From contig NZ_BSDR01000001.1 in assembly GCF_027925305.1 (NCBI RefSeq), positions 2,755,001-2,819,000 on the forward strand: a stretch of DNA of 64,000 nucleotides, read 5' to 3'. Below the pieces are notes generated by a model. The model saw only the letters and a program-made list of their open reading frames with translations. It did not search any database and was not told the origin of the DNA. Below are positions 8,701 to 16,852 of this stretch, in pieces. Position 1 is the first letter of the stretch. Every line of letters begins with the position of its first letter. This DNA is from Desulforhabdus amnigena (GTDB lineage: Bacteria; Desulfobacterota; Syntrophobacteria; Syntrophobacterales; Syntrophobacteraceae). The position numbers and the translations under genes are program-made.

Positions 8701-9909
8701 GATCTTTTCCTGACTCAATTCACCTTCCAGCCAATAAGAAGCGATGGCGGAAAAAAGCGTGGAAAGGCCTTCCCCGTATTCTTTATTCCTGGCCAGGAAC
8801 AGGCGCGCTACGTCCACTTCATAGCGCTGCAAGAGGGACATAACCTTCAAGGCATTATAAACCGAAGAAAGAAAGGGATTTTCCCCTTCGTTGTTAAGAG
8901 CGGTATCGATATACCCATCGATTTTCCTTTCATGCGAGGTATCCTGCGTCTTCAGCAATGCCAGGATGAAGATCGGGCCGAAAAAACCTCTAAAATACTC
9001 CTTTCTTCTTCCCGACCATTTGCGAAGCCGTTTCAAATCCGATTCAAAAGATTCAATGGCTTCTTCGTTTCTGCCCTGCATAAAATGGATCCCGCCCTGT
9101 ACTCCAAGATTGTAAAGAGAGTCCCCCATCTCCGAAAGTATGTGCTGCGCTTCCTCCGGGCGCCCTCCCATGAGGAGCCGGAAAGACAGGATATAATCCA
9201 ATACGGGTTTCTTCTCCTCGGGGATGATACTTCGGTTGCTCGCATCCATTGCGTATGAAAGCGCATCTTCATCCGGAACCATCTGAGTCAGCGCCATAAA
9301 GAATATCTGAACCAGGGCCTCGTGCTGCAGTTCGGGGGGGAGCGTGCGAAACCATTCGCCGTCAAAAGGATTGTTGCATACTCGAACCAGAGGATGCACT
9401 TCTGTAAAAGTTTTGGAACACTGTGAATAAATTTGGTTCAACCGTTCCGAATACAGCTTGAAGTCATGAGTATAGATCCCGATACGAAGATCGCGCATCA
9501 CAACCCAGCAATACTGCCCCTGACTGCCGTAGGAGTAGTAACTTTTGAGGGGTTTTACTCCTTGAACGGCATTCACCATGAGTCCGTAATGCCCGAAAGC
9601 GGAAGGACCATCCGCCGCCGTAGCGAGCGCTTTTCTCGTGGCCACTTCCACAAAAGCGTCGTGGCACTGATAAGACTTGTTCAAGAGCTTGAGGGACCTC
9701 AGGTGGTTCAGATATGGGACAACCGATTTGATTTTCTGCTGTTTGCCTCTCCCCAAAGTGATATCCGTTTTGAGAAGACACTTGAAAATCATCTCCGGGG
9801 TCGTCGGTTCATAGATAACCGAACAGAGCTGAACGATCGTTTTTTCGACGGGTGAAAGTGTTTCGTACGCCTCGAGAAGAGTTTCGCTTATTTCCTTGTT
9901 GTTCAACAA
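5722..9909 (-). CDS. SNF2-family DEAD/DEAH helicase with large uncharacterised N-terminus
   Basis: A 1395-residue SWI2/SNF2 superfamily-2 ATPase, expected to translocate on double-stranded DNA and remodel nucleoprotein. The C-terminal 480 residues hold the motor: DDMGLGKT (Walker A, about residue 963), VVAPTSVCMNW (Ia), VLDEAQAIKN (motif II, DEAQ, about 1060), TGTPIEN (III), then helicase_C with VFSQFVGHL, YRYLDGSTP, ISLKAGGLGLNL (V) and DQASDRAHRIGQ (VI). The first 900 residues are not a known domain to me. They include helical, repeat-like sequence with a winged-helix-like start (MLNNKEISETLLEAYETL) and contain no SWIM zinc motif. The gene stands alone between repeats and an ABC operon, with no nuclease or methylase neighbour. 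A DNA-repair or transcription-recycling role (as in RapA) is only a guess. Confidence 0.9.
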   Translation of the reverse strand: MLNNKEISETLLEAYETLSPVEKTIVQLCSVIYEPTTPEMIFKCLLKTDITLGRGKQQKIKSVVPYLNHLRSLKLLNKSYQCHDAFVEVATRKALATAADGPSAFGHYGLMVNAVQGVKPLKSYYSYGSQGQYCWVVMRDLRIGIYTHDFKLYSERLNQIYSQCSKTFTEVHPLVRVCNNPFDGEWFRTLPPELQHEALVQIFFMALTQMVPDEDALSYAMDASNRSIIPEEKKPVLDYILSFRLLMGGRPEEAQHILSEMGDSLYNLGVQGGIHFMQGRNEEAIESFESDLKRLRKWSGRRKEYFRGFFGPIFILALLKTQDTSHERKIDGYIDTALNNEGENPFLSSVYNALKVMSLLQRYEVDVARLFLARNKEYGEGLSTLFSAIASYWLEGELSQEKIDLISKIFIKARDRDMKWVAMECAELLSRAEQSTPIRSNYIQKIREETGMPSFVSTLKVEEAWKKGLNALVHISSLDRSDSAKSAQARLVWLVDYDGGNLTLRPLEQKLTAKGTWSKGRAVSLSRLQSGTNLDYITRQDHLIRATLHKEYDYYYDSGYEFDMEKALPALVGHPLIFLEKSPSINVEFVKGEPEILVEQAGSRIRVKFSTPLTGGNVELVRETPTRFKVIELSEEHKRIAKILGERGLSVPETAKEEVLNAIGSISSLVTVHSDIGGKSKDIVEAEADPTPHLHLLPAGTGFRLEMFVKPFKDAGPHLKPGVGTANVIAEIDGKRMQAHRDLVLEESLAETVEGGCSILSKLPEPDRLWFLEDPEDCLQVLLDLKEMQEKGSLIVDWPEGEKLRVTREVAWDHLRMKIRGRSDWFELSGDLKVDDNLVLDMKQLLELLQSGRSRFIPLGDGQFLALTREFRKRLEELNSYSERRGKALRVHPLAALAIEDFTDRLTHLDADDAWKFRLKRIKDAQNFVPVVPSTLKAQLRDYQVEGFNWLARLAHLGVGACLADDMGLGKTLQALAIILDRAPQGPTLVVAPTSVCMNWISEANRFAPTLNLISFSGGNRESIVNDLKEMDVLVTSYGLLHQEAELLSSVEWRTIVLDEAQAIKNIATKRSQAAMGLKGEFKLITTGTPIENHLGEFYTLFDFINPGLLGSQDRFNARFAIPIEKYKDKDAGKRLKKLIRPFILRRIKSQVLEELPPRTEVILRVEMGVEEMAFYEALRRQALEKLEMDQGPPGQKHLKILAEIMKLRQACCNPKLVLPESNISSSKLQLFGDVVSEILESGHKALVFSQFVGHLSLIREYLDERSIDYRYLDGSTPPKERKKQVDAFQAGKGDLFLISLKAGGLGLNLTAADYVIHMDPWWNPAVEDQASDRAHRIGQLNPVTVYRLVTQNTIEEKIVKLHQDKRDLASSLLDGSDISGKISAEELLKLIRED

Positions 9910-9991
9910 ATCGAGTCCTTCTTGATTTCACTCATTTTAAAGACAATTCGGAACCTCAACCCACTCGGCAACGAGATCGGCCCGGCAAGGC

Positions 9992-10028
9992 AGCCTTTTC
10001 CCCCGCGCGGAACACGTGGGAAAAGGCT
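9992..10028. other. Perfect 11-bp inverted repeat (hairpin)
   Basis: AGCCTTTTCCC (9992-10002) pairs with GGGAAAAGGCT (10018-10028) around a 15-base GC-rich loop. It lies between the 3' end of the ABC permease gene and the start of the SNF2 gene, both on the minus strand. It lacks a T-tract on either side, so it may be a factor-dependent terminator or an operator for the SNF2 gene. An AT-rich stretch at 10040-10080 lies beside it. Confidence 0.4.
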
Positions 10029-10178
10029 GGATTGAAATTCCAAATTAAAAATATATCAAATAATTCTTTTAGTTTAAACTCTCGAAAATATCTTTTGGAT
10101 CGCGGCACGGCTTTCCTCGGAAGCCTTTTCTGCACACTTTGTAAAATAAGACAGCCTTTCTGCGAAGCCCTTCCGGGG

Positions 10179-10913
10179 TTATTCCTTGGCCTTGTTGACG
10201 CAATAGAAAGCCAGAACAAAGAGAATGGATCCCGTAATGGCAAGAAGCAGGTAAGAAAAGGATTCGGGAGGCAGGCCAAAGGCCGCGCTTCGAATGGCAT
10301 GGGCGGCATGGGTGAGCGGCAGGAAATGGAGAATTTTCTGGGCCCATGGAGGCATGCGGTCCACGGGGAAAAAAGTCCCCCCCAGGAAGGCCATGGGAGT
10401 GATGAAAAAATTGGTGAGCAATGCCTGGTCCGCATGGGATTTGACGAGCATCGCCATGCAGACCGCCAGGGATGCGAACAGAAAGCTGTTGAGGACGACG
10501 GCGAGCCAAAAAAAGATGTTGTAGGAAAGGAAAACCCCGGCACAGAGACCAATGAGAAGAATGATTCCGATGGAAAGGAGTGCGCGGGTGATGCCCGCCA
10601 GCACCTCTCCCGTCACATAGGCAATGTTTCGAATGGGGGCCGCCTGAAATTCTTCAAAAATGCGCCAGTAAAACCTGGCTATATTGATTTCGCTGGCAAT
10701 GGCAAAGGCCTGAATCATGCTGCTCATGGCCACAAGCCCGGGAATCAGAAACTCCATATAAGAATGCCCCTGCACCTCCACGCCTTTCCCCATTCCAAGA
10801 CCAAAAGCGATGAGGTAAAGGAGGGGCCCAACGGACATGGACGCCACCTGCCTGAAAAATTTTTTTCTGAGAATCAGGAGTTCCCGCTCGTAGATAGCCA
10901 GGCAGCCTCTCAT
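10179..10913 (-). CDS. ABC-2 type transporter permease
   Basis: The 244-residue membrane subunit of an ABC-2 exporter. Six hydrophobic segments can be seen, with the family signature PMAFLGGTFFPVDRMPPWAQ near residue 165-185, typical of NodJ/DrrB-like permeases. The start ATG overlaps the stop of the ATPase gene by four bases (10910-10913), so the two are translationally coupled and form one transporter. The substrate cannot be read from sequence; drugs, lipids or polysaccharide are the usual options for this family. Confidence 0.88.
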   Translation of the reverse strand: MRGCLAIYERELLILRKKFFRQVASMSVGPLLYLIAFGLGMGKGVEVQGHSYMEFLIPGLVAMSSMIQAFAIASEINIARFYWRIFEEFQAAPIRNIAYVTGEVLAGITRALLSIGIILLIGLCAGVFLSYNIFFWLAVVLNSFLFASLAVCMAMLVKSHADQALLTNFFITPMAFLGGTFFPVDRMPPWAQKILHFLPLTHAAHAIRSAAFGLPPESFSYLLLAITGSILFVLAFYCVNKAKE

Positions 10914-11749
10914 GATTGCACCTTTTTCCCTGTAACGGAAATGAAGACGTCCTCCAGGTTCACCCTTCTCAAAGCAAAGCTTCCTTCCTGCTGCGCGACG
11001 TGCCTGTTGGCTTCTTCTCTCTCCTTGAAGTAGGCGGTTTCCATTTCGCCATCCACGATGCGGTCTAAAGCCCAGGTTCCCAGTCGAGCCATCATGTTTT
11101 GAGGTGCGTCGATATCCACGATGCGCCCCTCTTCCAGAAAAGCCACGCGATCCGCCAGGAATTCGGCCTCTTCTATGTAATGGGTCGTCAAAAAAATAGT
11201 CGCCCCGTTCTGTTGAATTTTCTTGATGAGAGACCAGATCTTCCTCCGAATGGTGGGATCCAGCCCGACGGTCGGCTCATCCAGGAACAAAATCCTGGGG
11301 GAATGCATGAGGGCGCGGGCTACCATCACCCTTCGCTTCATTCCTCCTGAAAGCTGTTTGACCGGACTGTTCTTGCGATCTTTGATGTCCACGTATTCGA
11401 GCAGTTCATCGATCCTGGACATCCGTTTTCTGCGGGGCATATGGAACAGCTTGCCGTGAATGTTCAGATTTTCATAAACCGTGAGTTCATGATCCAGATT
11501 GATGGTTTGAGGTGCCAGTCCGCACTGCCGCTTGGCGTCCAGAGTCTCCCGCAGAATATGAAACCCATGCAGATAGGCATCCCCCGAGGTCGGCTTGGCG
11601 AGGCCCGTCAGGATCTTGATGGTAGTGGTCTTCCCGGAACCGTTGGGGCCCAGATACGCAAACAATTCACCTTCCTTGACATGGAGATGGATTCCTTTGA
11701 GCGCCTGGATGCTCTTGTAATTCTTCTTCAGGTTTTCTATTCGGATCAT
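10910..11749 (-). CDS. ABC-2 type transporter ATP-binding protein
   Basis: A 279-residue nucleotide-binding subunit. Walker A is GPNGSGKTTT (about residues 34-43), the signature is QLSGGMKRRV, Walker B is RILFLDEPTVGLDP, and TTHYIEEAEFLADRV carries the switch histidine. The frame continues upstream to 11869, but that extension is Pro/Gly-rich and not conserved-looking. ATG 11749 gives the canonical start MIRIENLKKNYKS. The C-terminal 60 residues resemble the extension seen in DrrA/NodI-type ATPases. It pairs with the permease gene that overlaps its stop codon. Confidence 0.9.
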   Translation of the reverse strand: MIRIENLKKNYKSIQALKGIHLHVKEGELFAYLGPNGSGKTTTIKILTGLAKPTSGDAYLHGFHILRETLDAKRQCGLAPQTINLDHELTVYENLNIHGKLFHMPRRKRMSRIDELLEYVDIKDRKNSPVKQLSGGMKRRVMVARALMHSPRILFLDEPTVGLDPTIRRKIWSLIKKIQQNGATIFLTTHYIEEAEFLADRVAFLEEGRIVDIDAPQNMMARLGTWALDRIVDGEMETAYFKEREEANRHVAQQEGSFALRRVNLEDVFISVTGKKVQS

Positions 11750-12391
11750 ATTTCGAATATCTCGTTTCCATTCCCGGCCTCTGGTTGTCGCCCCGCTACC
11801 CGCCCGGGCGGGGAATGCATGTTGACAAAATGTACCGGCAGGCTCTGAAAACCCCACAGGAACCGGCAAATTCTTATCCGCCCGAACGGCAATTCCGTTG
11901 ACAAGCCCGCTCTTTTCGCATATCCCCTCAAACAGTCATTCACTTTGGCCAAACCTGAATCGGCGGTCCATAAGCTTTCTATTGATGGGAGCATAAAAAA
12001 CGGGAGCCTTCACCGGCCGGTGCCTTCGCTTTTTGTACCCGGAGCAATTTCTCGTCATGGTGCATTCATGTCAAGAGAGTTTTATCTGGAAACGCTGTAT
12101 GAGTCTGGAATCTTTGAAAACTTAATTTTCAATACAGGATTGAACGATTATCATAAAAATTTTATATTACGGTTGTTTTGTGCCTGTGATCTCCATTGGA
12201 GTTTCATTTGGCGACAGGATTGAATAGTGGAAGCAGGTTTACGCCCGGTTGAAACACCTCTTAAGAAACTTCCGCTCACCCTCTACACAAATGGTCGCGA
12301 ATTTATGGCGATCAGTACTTAGCAAGTTTTGAGATAAACCGAATAACGCGCCGCGCCGGCGGGCGGGAGTGGAAAACAAAGGAATGTACGA
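11750..12391. other. Divergent intergenic region of 640 bases
   Basis: This region separates the minus-strand ABC operon from the plus-strand activase gene. It contains a 12-bp palindrome CACCGGCCGGTG (near 12012-12023) and an AT-rich stretch with a good promoter candidate at 12140-12168. A 92-codon frame at 11945-12223 has no ribosome binding site or recognisable sequence, and I do not call it. Confidence 0.4.
12140..12168 (+). promoter_or_regulatory. Candidate sigma-70 promoter for the activase gene
   Basis: TTGAAC (12140-12145), a 17-base spacer and TATATT (12163-12168) in an AT-rich context. It would give a leader of about 215 bases before the activase start at 12392. It is recognised by eye only. 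Confidence 0.5.
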
Positions 12392-15300
12392 ATGGCATAT
12401 GATGTAGGAATTGATGTTGGATCCGTGAGCATCAACTGCATGGTGATTGACGAACACCGGCAGGTGGTCCTGGAAACTCCCTACCTCCGTCATTTCGGCC
12501 TCATCAATGAAGAAACCCTTGGAATCCTCCAGGCTATTTTCCAGGCCCCTTTCCTGAAAGGTATGGACGACATTCGGTCTGTTTCCTTCACAGGCGTCCA
12601 TGGACAAATGCTTGCCGAAATCCTTGAAGCCCCCTACGAAGTCGAATCCATTGCCCAAGTAGCGGGAGTCACTCAGATCCTTCCAGGCGTACGCACCATC
12701 ATCAGTATCGGCGGTCAGGATGCCGCTCTTTTTCAACTGTCTTATGAAGGGGACCTGTGGCGCATCGAAGCTTTCAATATGAACGGCCCATGCGCTTCCG
12801 GAACAGGTTCATTCATCGACCAGCAGGCGGAAAGACTGGCCATGTCGATGTATGGAGCCGACTTCGAGATGAACCAGGAAAAACTGCAGGGCACTCTGGA
12901 CGACTTCATCGCCCTGGGGATGAAGAGCACCTATCCCGCTCCCGTCGCCTGCCGCTGTACCGTTTTCACCAAATCCGACATGATCCATCTGCAGAACAAG
13001 GGTGAAACACTTCCCAACATCATCGCGGGATTGCACTACGGCAATGCGGCCAATTACCTGAGCACCATTGTGGGCAACCGCAAGTTGGCGGAACCCATTG
13101 TCTTTATCGGCGGTATGGCATCGAACCGGCTTCAAGTCCGGGCCTTTCAGCACTATTTTCCCCATCTTCAAGTCCCTCCCTATCATGCTTCCCTGGGAGC
13201 ATTGGGAACCGCTTTACAGACTCAACGGGAAGGCAGGCAGAACCGTGTGGATCTCTCTCGCCTGGAACGCAAGGACAAGTCGGCGAACCTCCTTTTCCCC
13301 CATGCCGACCGGTTGGAGCTGAAAAAGACGCGATTCAATACCGACAACAGCCTTTCCCCCTGGCCATCCCAGGAAAATGGCCCCATTCCCGCATACCTGG
13401 GAGTGGATATCGGTTCCACCTCCACCAAGTATGCGTTGATCGACGATGCCGGAAATATTCTTCACAAATGTTATGTTCCCACGCGAGGAAAACCCATTGA
13501 AGTCACCCAGAGCCTCATTCGAACACTCCTTCAGGAGGTGGGACAAAAGGTCCACGTGATGGCTGTCGCCACCACGGGATCGGGGCGCAATGTAGTGGGA
13601 GATTTTCTCAGCGCGGATCTTATCATAGACGAAATCACCGCCCACGCACGGGGCGCCGTTGCCGTAGACCCGAAAATCGATACGATCTTTGAAATCGGGG
13701 GCCAGGATTCCAAGTACATCAGCATCGAGGATACACATCCCCTCGACTTCGATATGAACAAGGTCTGCGCCGCGGGGACAGGCAGTTTCCTTCACGAACT
13801 GGCCAATAAGATGAAGATCAATATCGTGCAGGAATTTCAGGAAATCGCCCTTTCCTCTTCCCATCCCGTTCATTTGGCGGAACGCTGCACGGTCTTCATG
13901 GAATCCGATCTGGCGGGGTATGCTCAGAAGGGAGCCCGGAGGGAAGACCTCATCGCAGGCCTCTGCTATGCCATCGTCTACAACTACCTCAACCGGGTGG
14001 TGGAAAAGCGGGCTATCGGCGAACGTGTGATGTTTCTCGGCGGACCATCGCTCAACCAGGGAATTGTAGCCGCTTTCGAAAATGTTCTGAACCGTCCGAT
14101 TCTGGTGCCAAAGCACCGCGAAGTCATGGGAGCCTATGGAGCAGCCCTGGAGGTACGTGAAATCTTTCGACAGGGAAAAATCACTCATGCCGCCCACACG
14201 ATGGAAGAACTGGCACACATTCAAGTGGAATTTTCTGAAACCATCTGTCGGGCGGACAAAAAATGCCACAATGAATGCAAGCTGAAGGTTTATAATTTCG
14301 GAGGCCATAAAAGCATTTGGGGGGGGGAATGCGGGCGCTACGAAGTGAGTCGCTACGATGGGCTTCCCGAAAAGAATTTCTTCCTGGATCGGCAGCAGCT
14401 CTTTCAGGAGACATTGGAAAAGAAGACGCTGTTTCCATCGGAAACAGCCAAGAGCCAGACTTCTTCTTCCAGCCCAACAGTTGGGATCCCGCTGGCTTTG
14501 CACGCTCTGGAATGGGGAATTTTCTGGTCGCATCTTTTTGCCGGACTCGGGTGCCGGGTCGTTTTCAGTCCGCGGACCGACACAAAACTGGCATTGAGCG
14601 GCGTTGAAAGCATGACGGCGGAAACCTGTTTTCCCGTGAAGGTATTCCACGGGCACGTGCGTTATCTGATGGAACGGACCGACTACCTTTTTCTGCCCAA
14701 CGTCATCACCATGCCGGCGCCCGAACCCCATGAGAGCGGTTTTTTCTGTCCTCTGGTGGAGAGCTCGCAGTACATGGTAAAGGCTGCCCTGACGATCCCC
14801 GACCACCGTTTGATTCGGCCGACGCTCTACTTGAAAGACGGCCCGCGAAACCTCGTAGAGCCCTTTCTGAAGAGCTTGCCGAAACAGCTCAGCCCCAATC
14901 CATCACATTTGGAACAGATCATAGCCGCGGCGTGGAAGGCTCAAGATGACTTCCGTAAAGAACTGCTTCGCCGTGGCCGGGCATTTATCGAACAGATCCC
15001 GCCGGACGAACCCCTTTGGATCATTACGGGCCGGCCTTACAACCTGCACGATGAAAGATTGAACCTCCAGCTGGGGAGGCATCTCGCCAAGCTAGGGATC
15101 AAAGCCCTGCCCCAGGATTACCTGGATCTGGATTCCGAAGATCTGAAGGATTTTCCCAAAATGTATTGGGGCCTCGGCGCAAAGATCCTGCGGGCGGCCA
15201 AGAAAATCGCCCGTACCCCCAACTGGTATGGCGTACACCTCACCAATTTCAGTTGTGGAGCGGATTCTTTCATCGAACACTTTTATCGGCACATTTTAAA

Positions 15301-15484
15301 GGAAAAACCCGCTCTTATCCTGGAACTGGACGAACACAGCGCGGTAGCGGGAATCCTGACCCGGGTGGAAGCTTACCGGAATGTCGTAAAAAATCTTCAG
15401 GAGCGGTCGAGCACACGCAGCTGCCGTGCGGAAGAAAACCTTTGCGTCCCCAAAACAGGAGGAGATGCGGTATGGAATCTGTAA
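12392..15484 (+). CDS. Two-domain BcrA/BadF-type CoA-dehydratase activase with DUF2229 region
   Basis: A 1030-residue ASKHA-fold ATPase related to activators of 2-hydroxyglutaryl-CoA/lactyl-CoA dehydratases and benzoyl-CoA reductases, which drive low-potential electron transfer through a 4Fe-4S cluster held at a dimer interface. Two activase domains follow one another: VGIDVGSVSINC with CASGTGSFI and CRCTVFTKSDM (about 1-290), then LGVDIGSTSTKYALID with CAAGTGSFLHEL and AERCTVFMESDL (about 330-600). Both keep the cluster cysteines. After a Cys-rich linker (CRADKKCHNECKL, about 620) comes a DUF2229-like domain (SGVESMTAETCFPVKVFHGH). The C-terminal part often fused in homologues is the next gene, whose start overlaps this stop by 13 bases. 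No dehydratase alpha/beta subunits lie nearby, so the protein it activates is unknown. Confidence 0.88.
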   Translation: MAYDVGIDVGSVSINCMVIDEHRQVVLETPYLRHFGLINEETLGILQAIFQAPFLKGMDDIRSVSFTGVHGQMLAEILEAPYEVESIAQVAGVTQILPGVRTIISIGGQDAALFQLSYEGDLWRIEAFNMNGPCASGTGSFIDQQAERLAMSMYGADFEMNQEKLQGTLDDFIALGMKSTYPAPVACRCTVFTKSDMIHLQNKGETLPNIIAGLHYGNAANYLSTIVGNRKLAEPIVFIGGMASNRLQVRAFQHYFPHLQVPPYHASLGALGTALQTQREGRQNRVDLSRLERKDKSANLLFPHADRLELKKTRFNTDNSLSPWPSQENGPIPAYLGVDIGSTSTKYALIDDAGNILHKCYVPTRGKPIEVTQSLIRTLLQEVGQKVHVMAVATTGSGRNVVGDFLSADLIIDEITAHARGAVAVDPKIDTIFEIGGQDSKYISIEDTHPLDFDMNKVCAAGTGSFLHELANKMKINIVQEFQEIALSSSHPVHLAERCTVFMESDLAGYAQKGARREDLIAGLCYAIVYNYLNRVVEKRAIGERVMFLGGPSLNQGIVAAFENVLNRPILVPKHREVMGAYGAALEVREIFRQGKITHAAHTMEELAHIQVEFSETICRADKKCHNECKLKVYNFGGHKSIWGGECGRYEVSRYDGLPEKNFFLDRQQLFQETLEKKTLFPSETAKSQTSSSSPTVGIPLALHALEWGIFWSHLFAGLGCRVVFSPRTDTKLALSGVESMTAETCFPVKVFHGHVRYLMERTDYLFLPNVITMPAPEPHESGFFCPLVESSQYMVKAALTIPDHRLIRPTLYLKDGPRNLVEPFLKSLPKQLSPNPSHLEQIIAAAWKAQDDFRKELLRRGRAFIEQIPPDEPLWIITGRPYNLHDERLNLQLGRHLAKLGIKALPQDYLDLDSEDLKDFPKMYWGLGAKILRAAKKIARTPNWYGVHLTNFSCGADSFIEHFYRHILKEKPALILELDEHSAVAGILTRVEAYRNVVKNLQERSSTRSCRAEENLCVPKTGGDAVWNL

Positions 15485-16851
15485 CCCTCTCACCTGCTCC
15501 CCCATCGTCTTTCCATCGTCTGGATGTCGGAGTAAAACCTTCCGACGTTTCAGGGAAAACCCTCCTGATCCCGGAAATGGCTCCTTTTGGATCGCATTTG
15601 ATCGCGGCATGTTTCCGCGCTATGGGCACAGATGCGGTCGTAATGGAAACCTACAAGGGGGTGAATCTGGGAAGAGAATTCACATCGGGCAAGGAATGTT
15701 TTCCCTGCCAGGTCACTTTGGGCGATATTCTACACCATCTTCGCAAGGAGAAGGAACGCCTCGGGCCCGCCTTCTCCCCAGAACAATATGTTTATTTTCT
15801 CCCCGAAGCCGACGGACCGTGCCGCTTCGGAATGTACAACAAACTGCAGCGTTTGATTCTGGATCGCTTTGAAGAATTCAAGGAGGTCCCCATTGTCTAT
15901 CTGTCTACGGAGGATGCTTATTCCACGGGGAGCATTATGCCGCCCGAACGGGCTTCAGCATTCCGGAGACTCAGTTATGTGGCTATTATCATTGCCGATG
16001 TATTGGACCGGACCGTCTGGAGAGTCCGTCCCTACGAGTGGCGTCCGGGGATGACCGACGAATTCATGAAAAAAGCCCTGGAAGCCATGGTTTCAATGAT
16101 TGAAACGGTGGGAGCTGACCTCAACTTCAAGAAGATGTACCGGATGCTGGAAGATATTGTCGCCACAGCGGCTTCCTTCATCGATCCACATCAACCGAGA
16201 CGCCCCCGCATCGGCATTGTCGGAGAAATTTACCTGCGCAGCCATCCGGATTCCAACCAAAATATCGTGCGACAACTGGAACGCTTCGGTGCGGAAGTGG
16301 TGGACGCATCCATTGGAGAATGGATCAACTTCATTACTTTCGTTCAGGCCAGAAAGCTCCAACGCCAATGGAAACTGGCCCAAAAGATCCGCGACCACAA
16401 AGCGATGCGGCAGATTTCACGCCAATGGCTGGCCAACAGAATAGAGATCCTATACCAGAGCCGACGTCAGAACCAGGTCTATCGGTGTGCTCTGAAACAT
16501 CTGGACATCGAAGCCGACCACACCATTCGCAGTATCGAGCGCCGTCTGGACCGCAACCGCCTCTACAGCTTCGATATCGGAACCGAGGCGGCCCTCAGCA
16601 TCGGGGGGGCTCTGGAATATGTGCATCACGGATTCGATGGGATCGTAAATGTCTTTCCCTTCACCTGTATGCCCAGCACCATTTGTACCGCCGTCTTGAA
16701 ACCCCTGCTGCACAAGATGAAGGTTCCATACATCGATGCGCCTTACGACGGAGGCATTCAGCCCAATCGGGAGGTGGCCCTGCGCACTTTCGCTTATCAA
16801 GCCAGACAGCATCTGGCATCCCGCAAAACGGGACAAACTTTAAGGCATTGA
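15472..16851 (+). CDS. CoA-dehydratase-related protein, partner of the activase (HGD-D-like)
   Basis: A 459-residue protein resembling the C-terminal region of long activase fusions, related to the 2-hydroxyacyl-CoA dehydratase component-D fold. Conserved-looking elements are LLIPEMAPFGSHLIAACFRA, TSGKECFPCQVTLGDIL (Cys pair at about 73 and 76, possible iron-sulfur ligands), FLPEADGPCRFGMYNK, and near the end FTCMPSTICTAVL with further cysteines. AGGAGG at 15457-15462 supports ATG 15472 inside the end of the activase gene (13-base overlap), so the two are translationally coupled. The frame is open upstream to 15166, but that part is the shadow of the activase gene. Its job is presumably to act with the activase on an unidentified CoA substrate or as an electron-transfer ATPase system. 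Confidence 0.8.
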   Translation: MESVTLSPAPPSSFHRLDVGVKPSDVSGKTLLIPEMAPFGSHLIAACFRAMGTDAVVMETYKGVNLGREFTSGKECFPCQVTLGDILHHLRKEKERLGPAFSPEQYVYFLPEADGPCRFGMYNKLQRLILDRFEEFKEVPIVYLSTEDAYSTGSIMPPERASAFRRLSYVAIIIADVLDRTVWRVRPYEWRPGMTDEFMKKALEAMVSMIETVGADLNFKKMYRMLEDIVATAASFIDPHQPRRPRIGIVGEIYLRSHPDSNQNIVRQLERFGAEVVDASIGEWINFITFVQARKLQRQWKLAQKIRDHKAMRQISRQWLANRIEILYQSRRQNQVYRCALKHLDIEADHTIRSIERRLDRNRLYSFDIGTEAALSIGGALEYVHHGFDGIVNVFPFTCMPSTICTAVLKPLLHKMKVPYIDAPYDGGIQPNREVALRTFAYQARQHLASRKTGQTLRH

Positions 16852-16852
16852 A

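Noticed and set aside
11945-12223. 92-codon frame before the activase gene
   Set aside because: No RBS, no conserved-looking sequence, and it covers the AT-rich promoter candidate.
13214-14806. 530-codon frame on the minus strand inside the activase gene
   Set aside because: The plus strand holds two intact ASKHA domains; the minus frame has no motif and no ribosome binding site.
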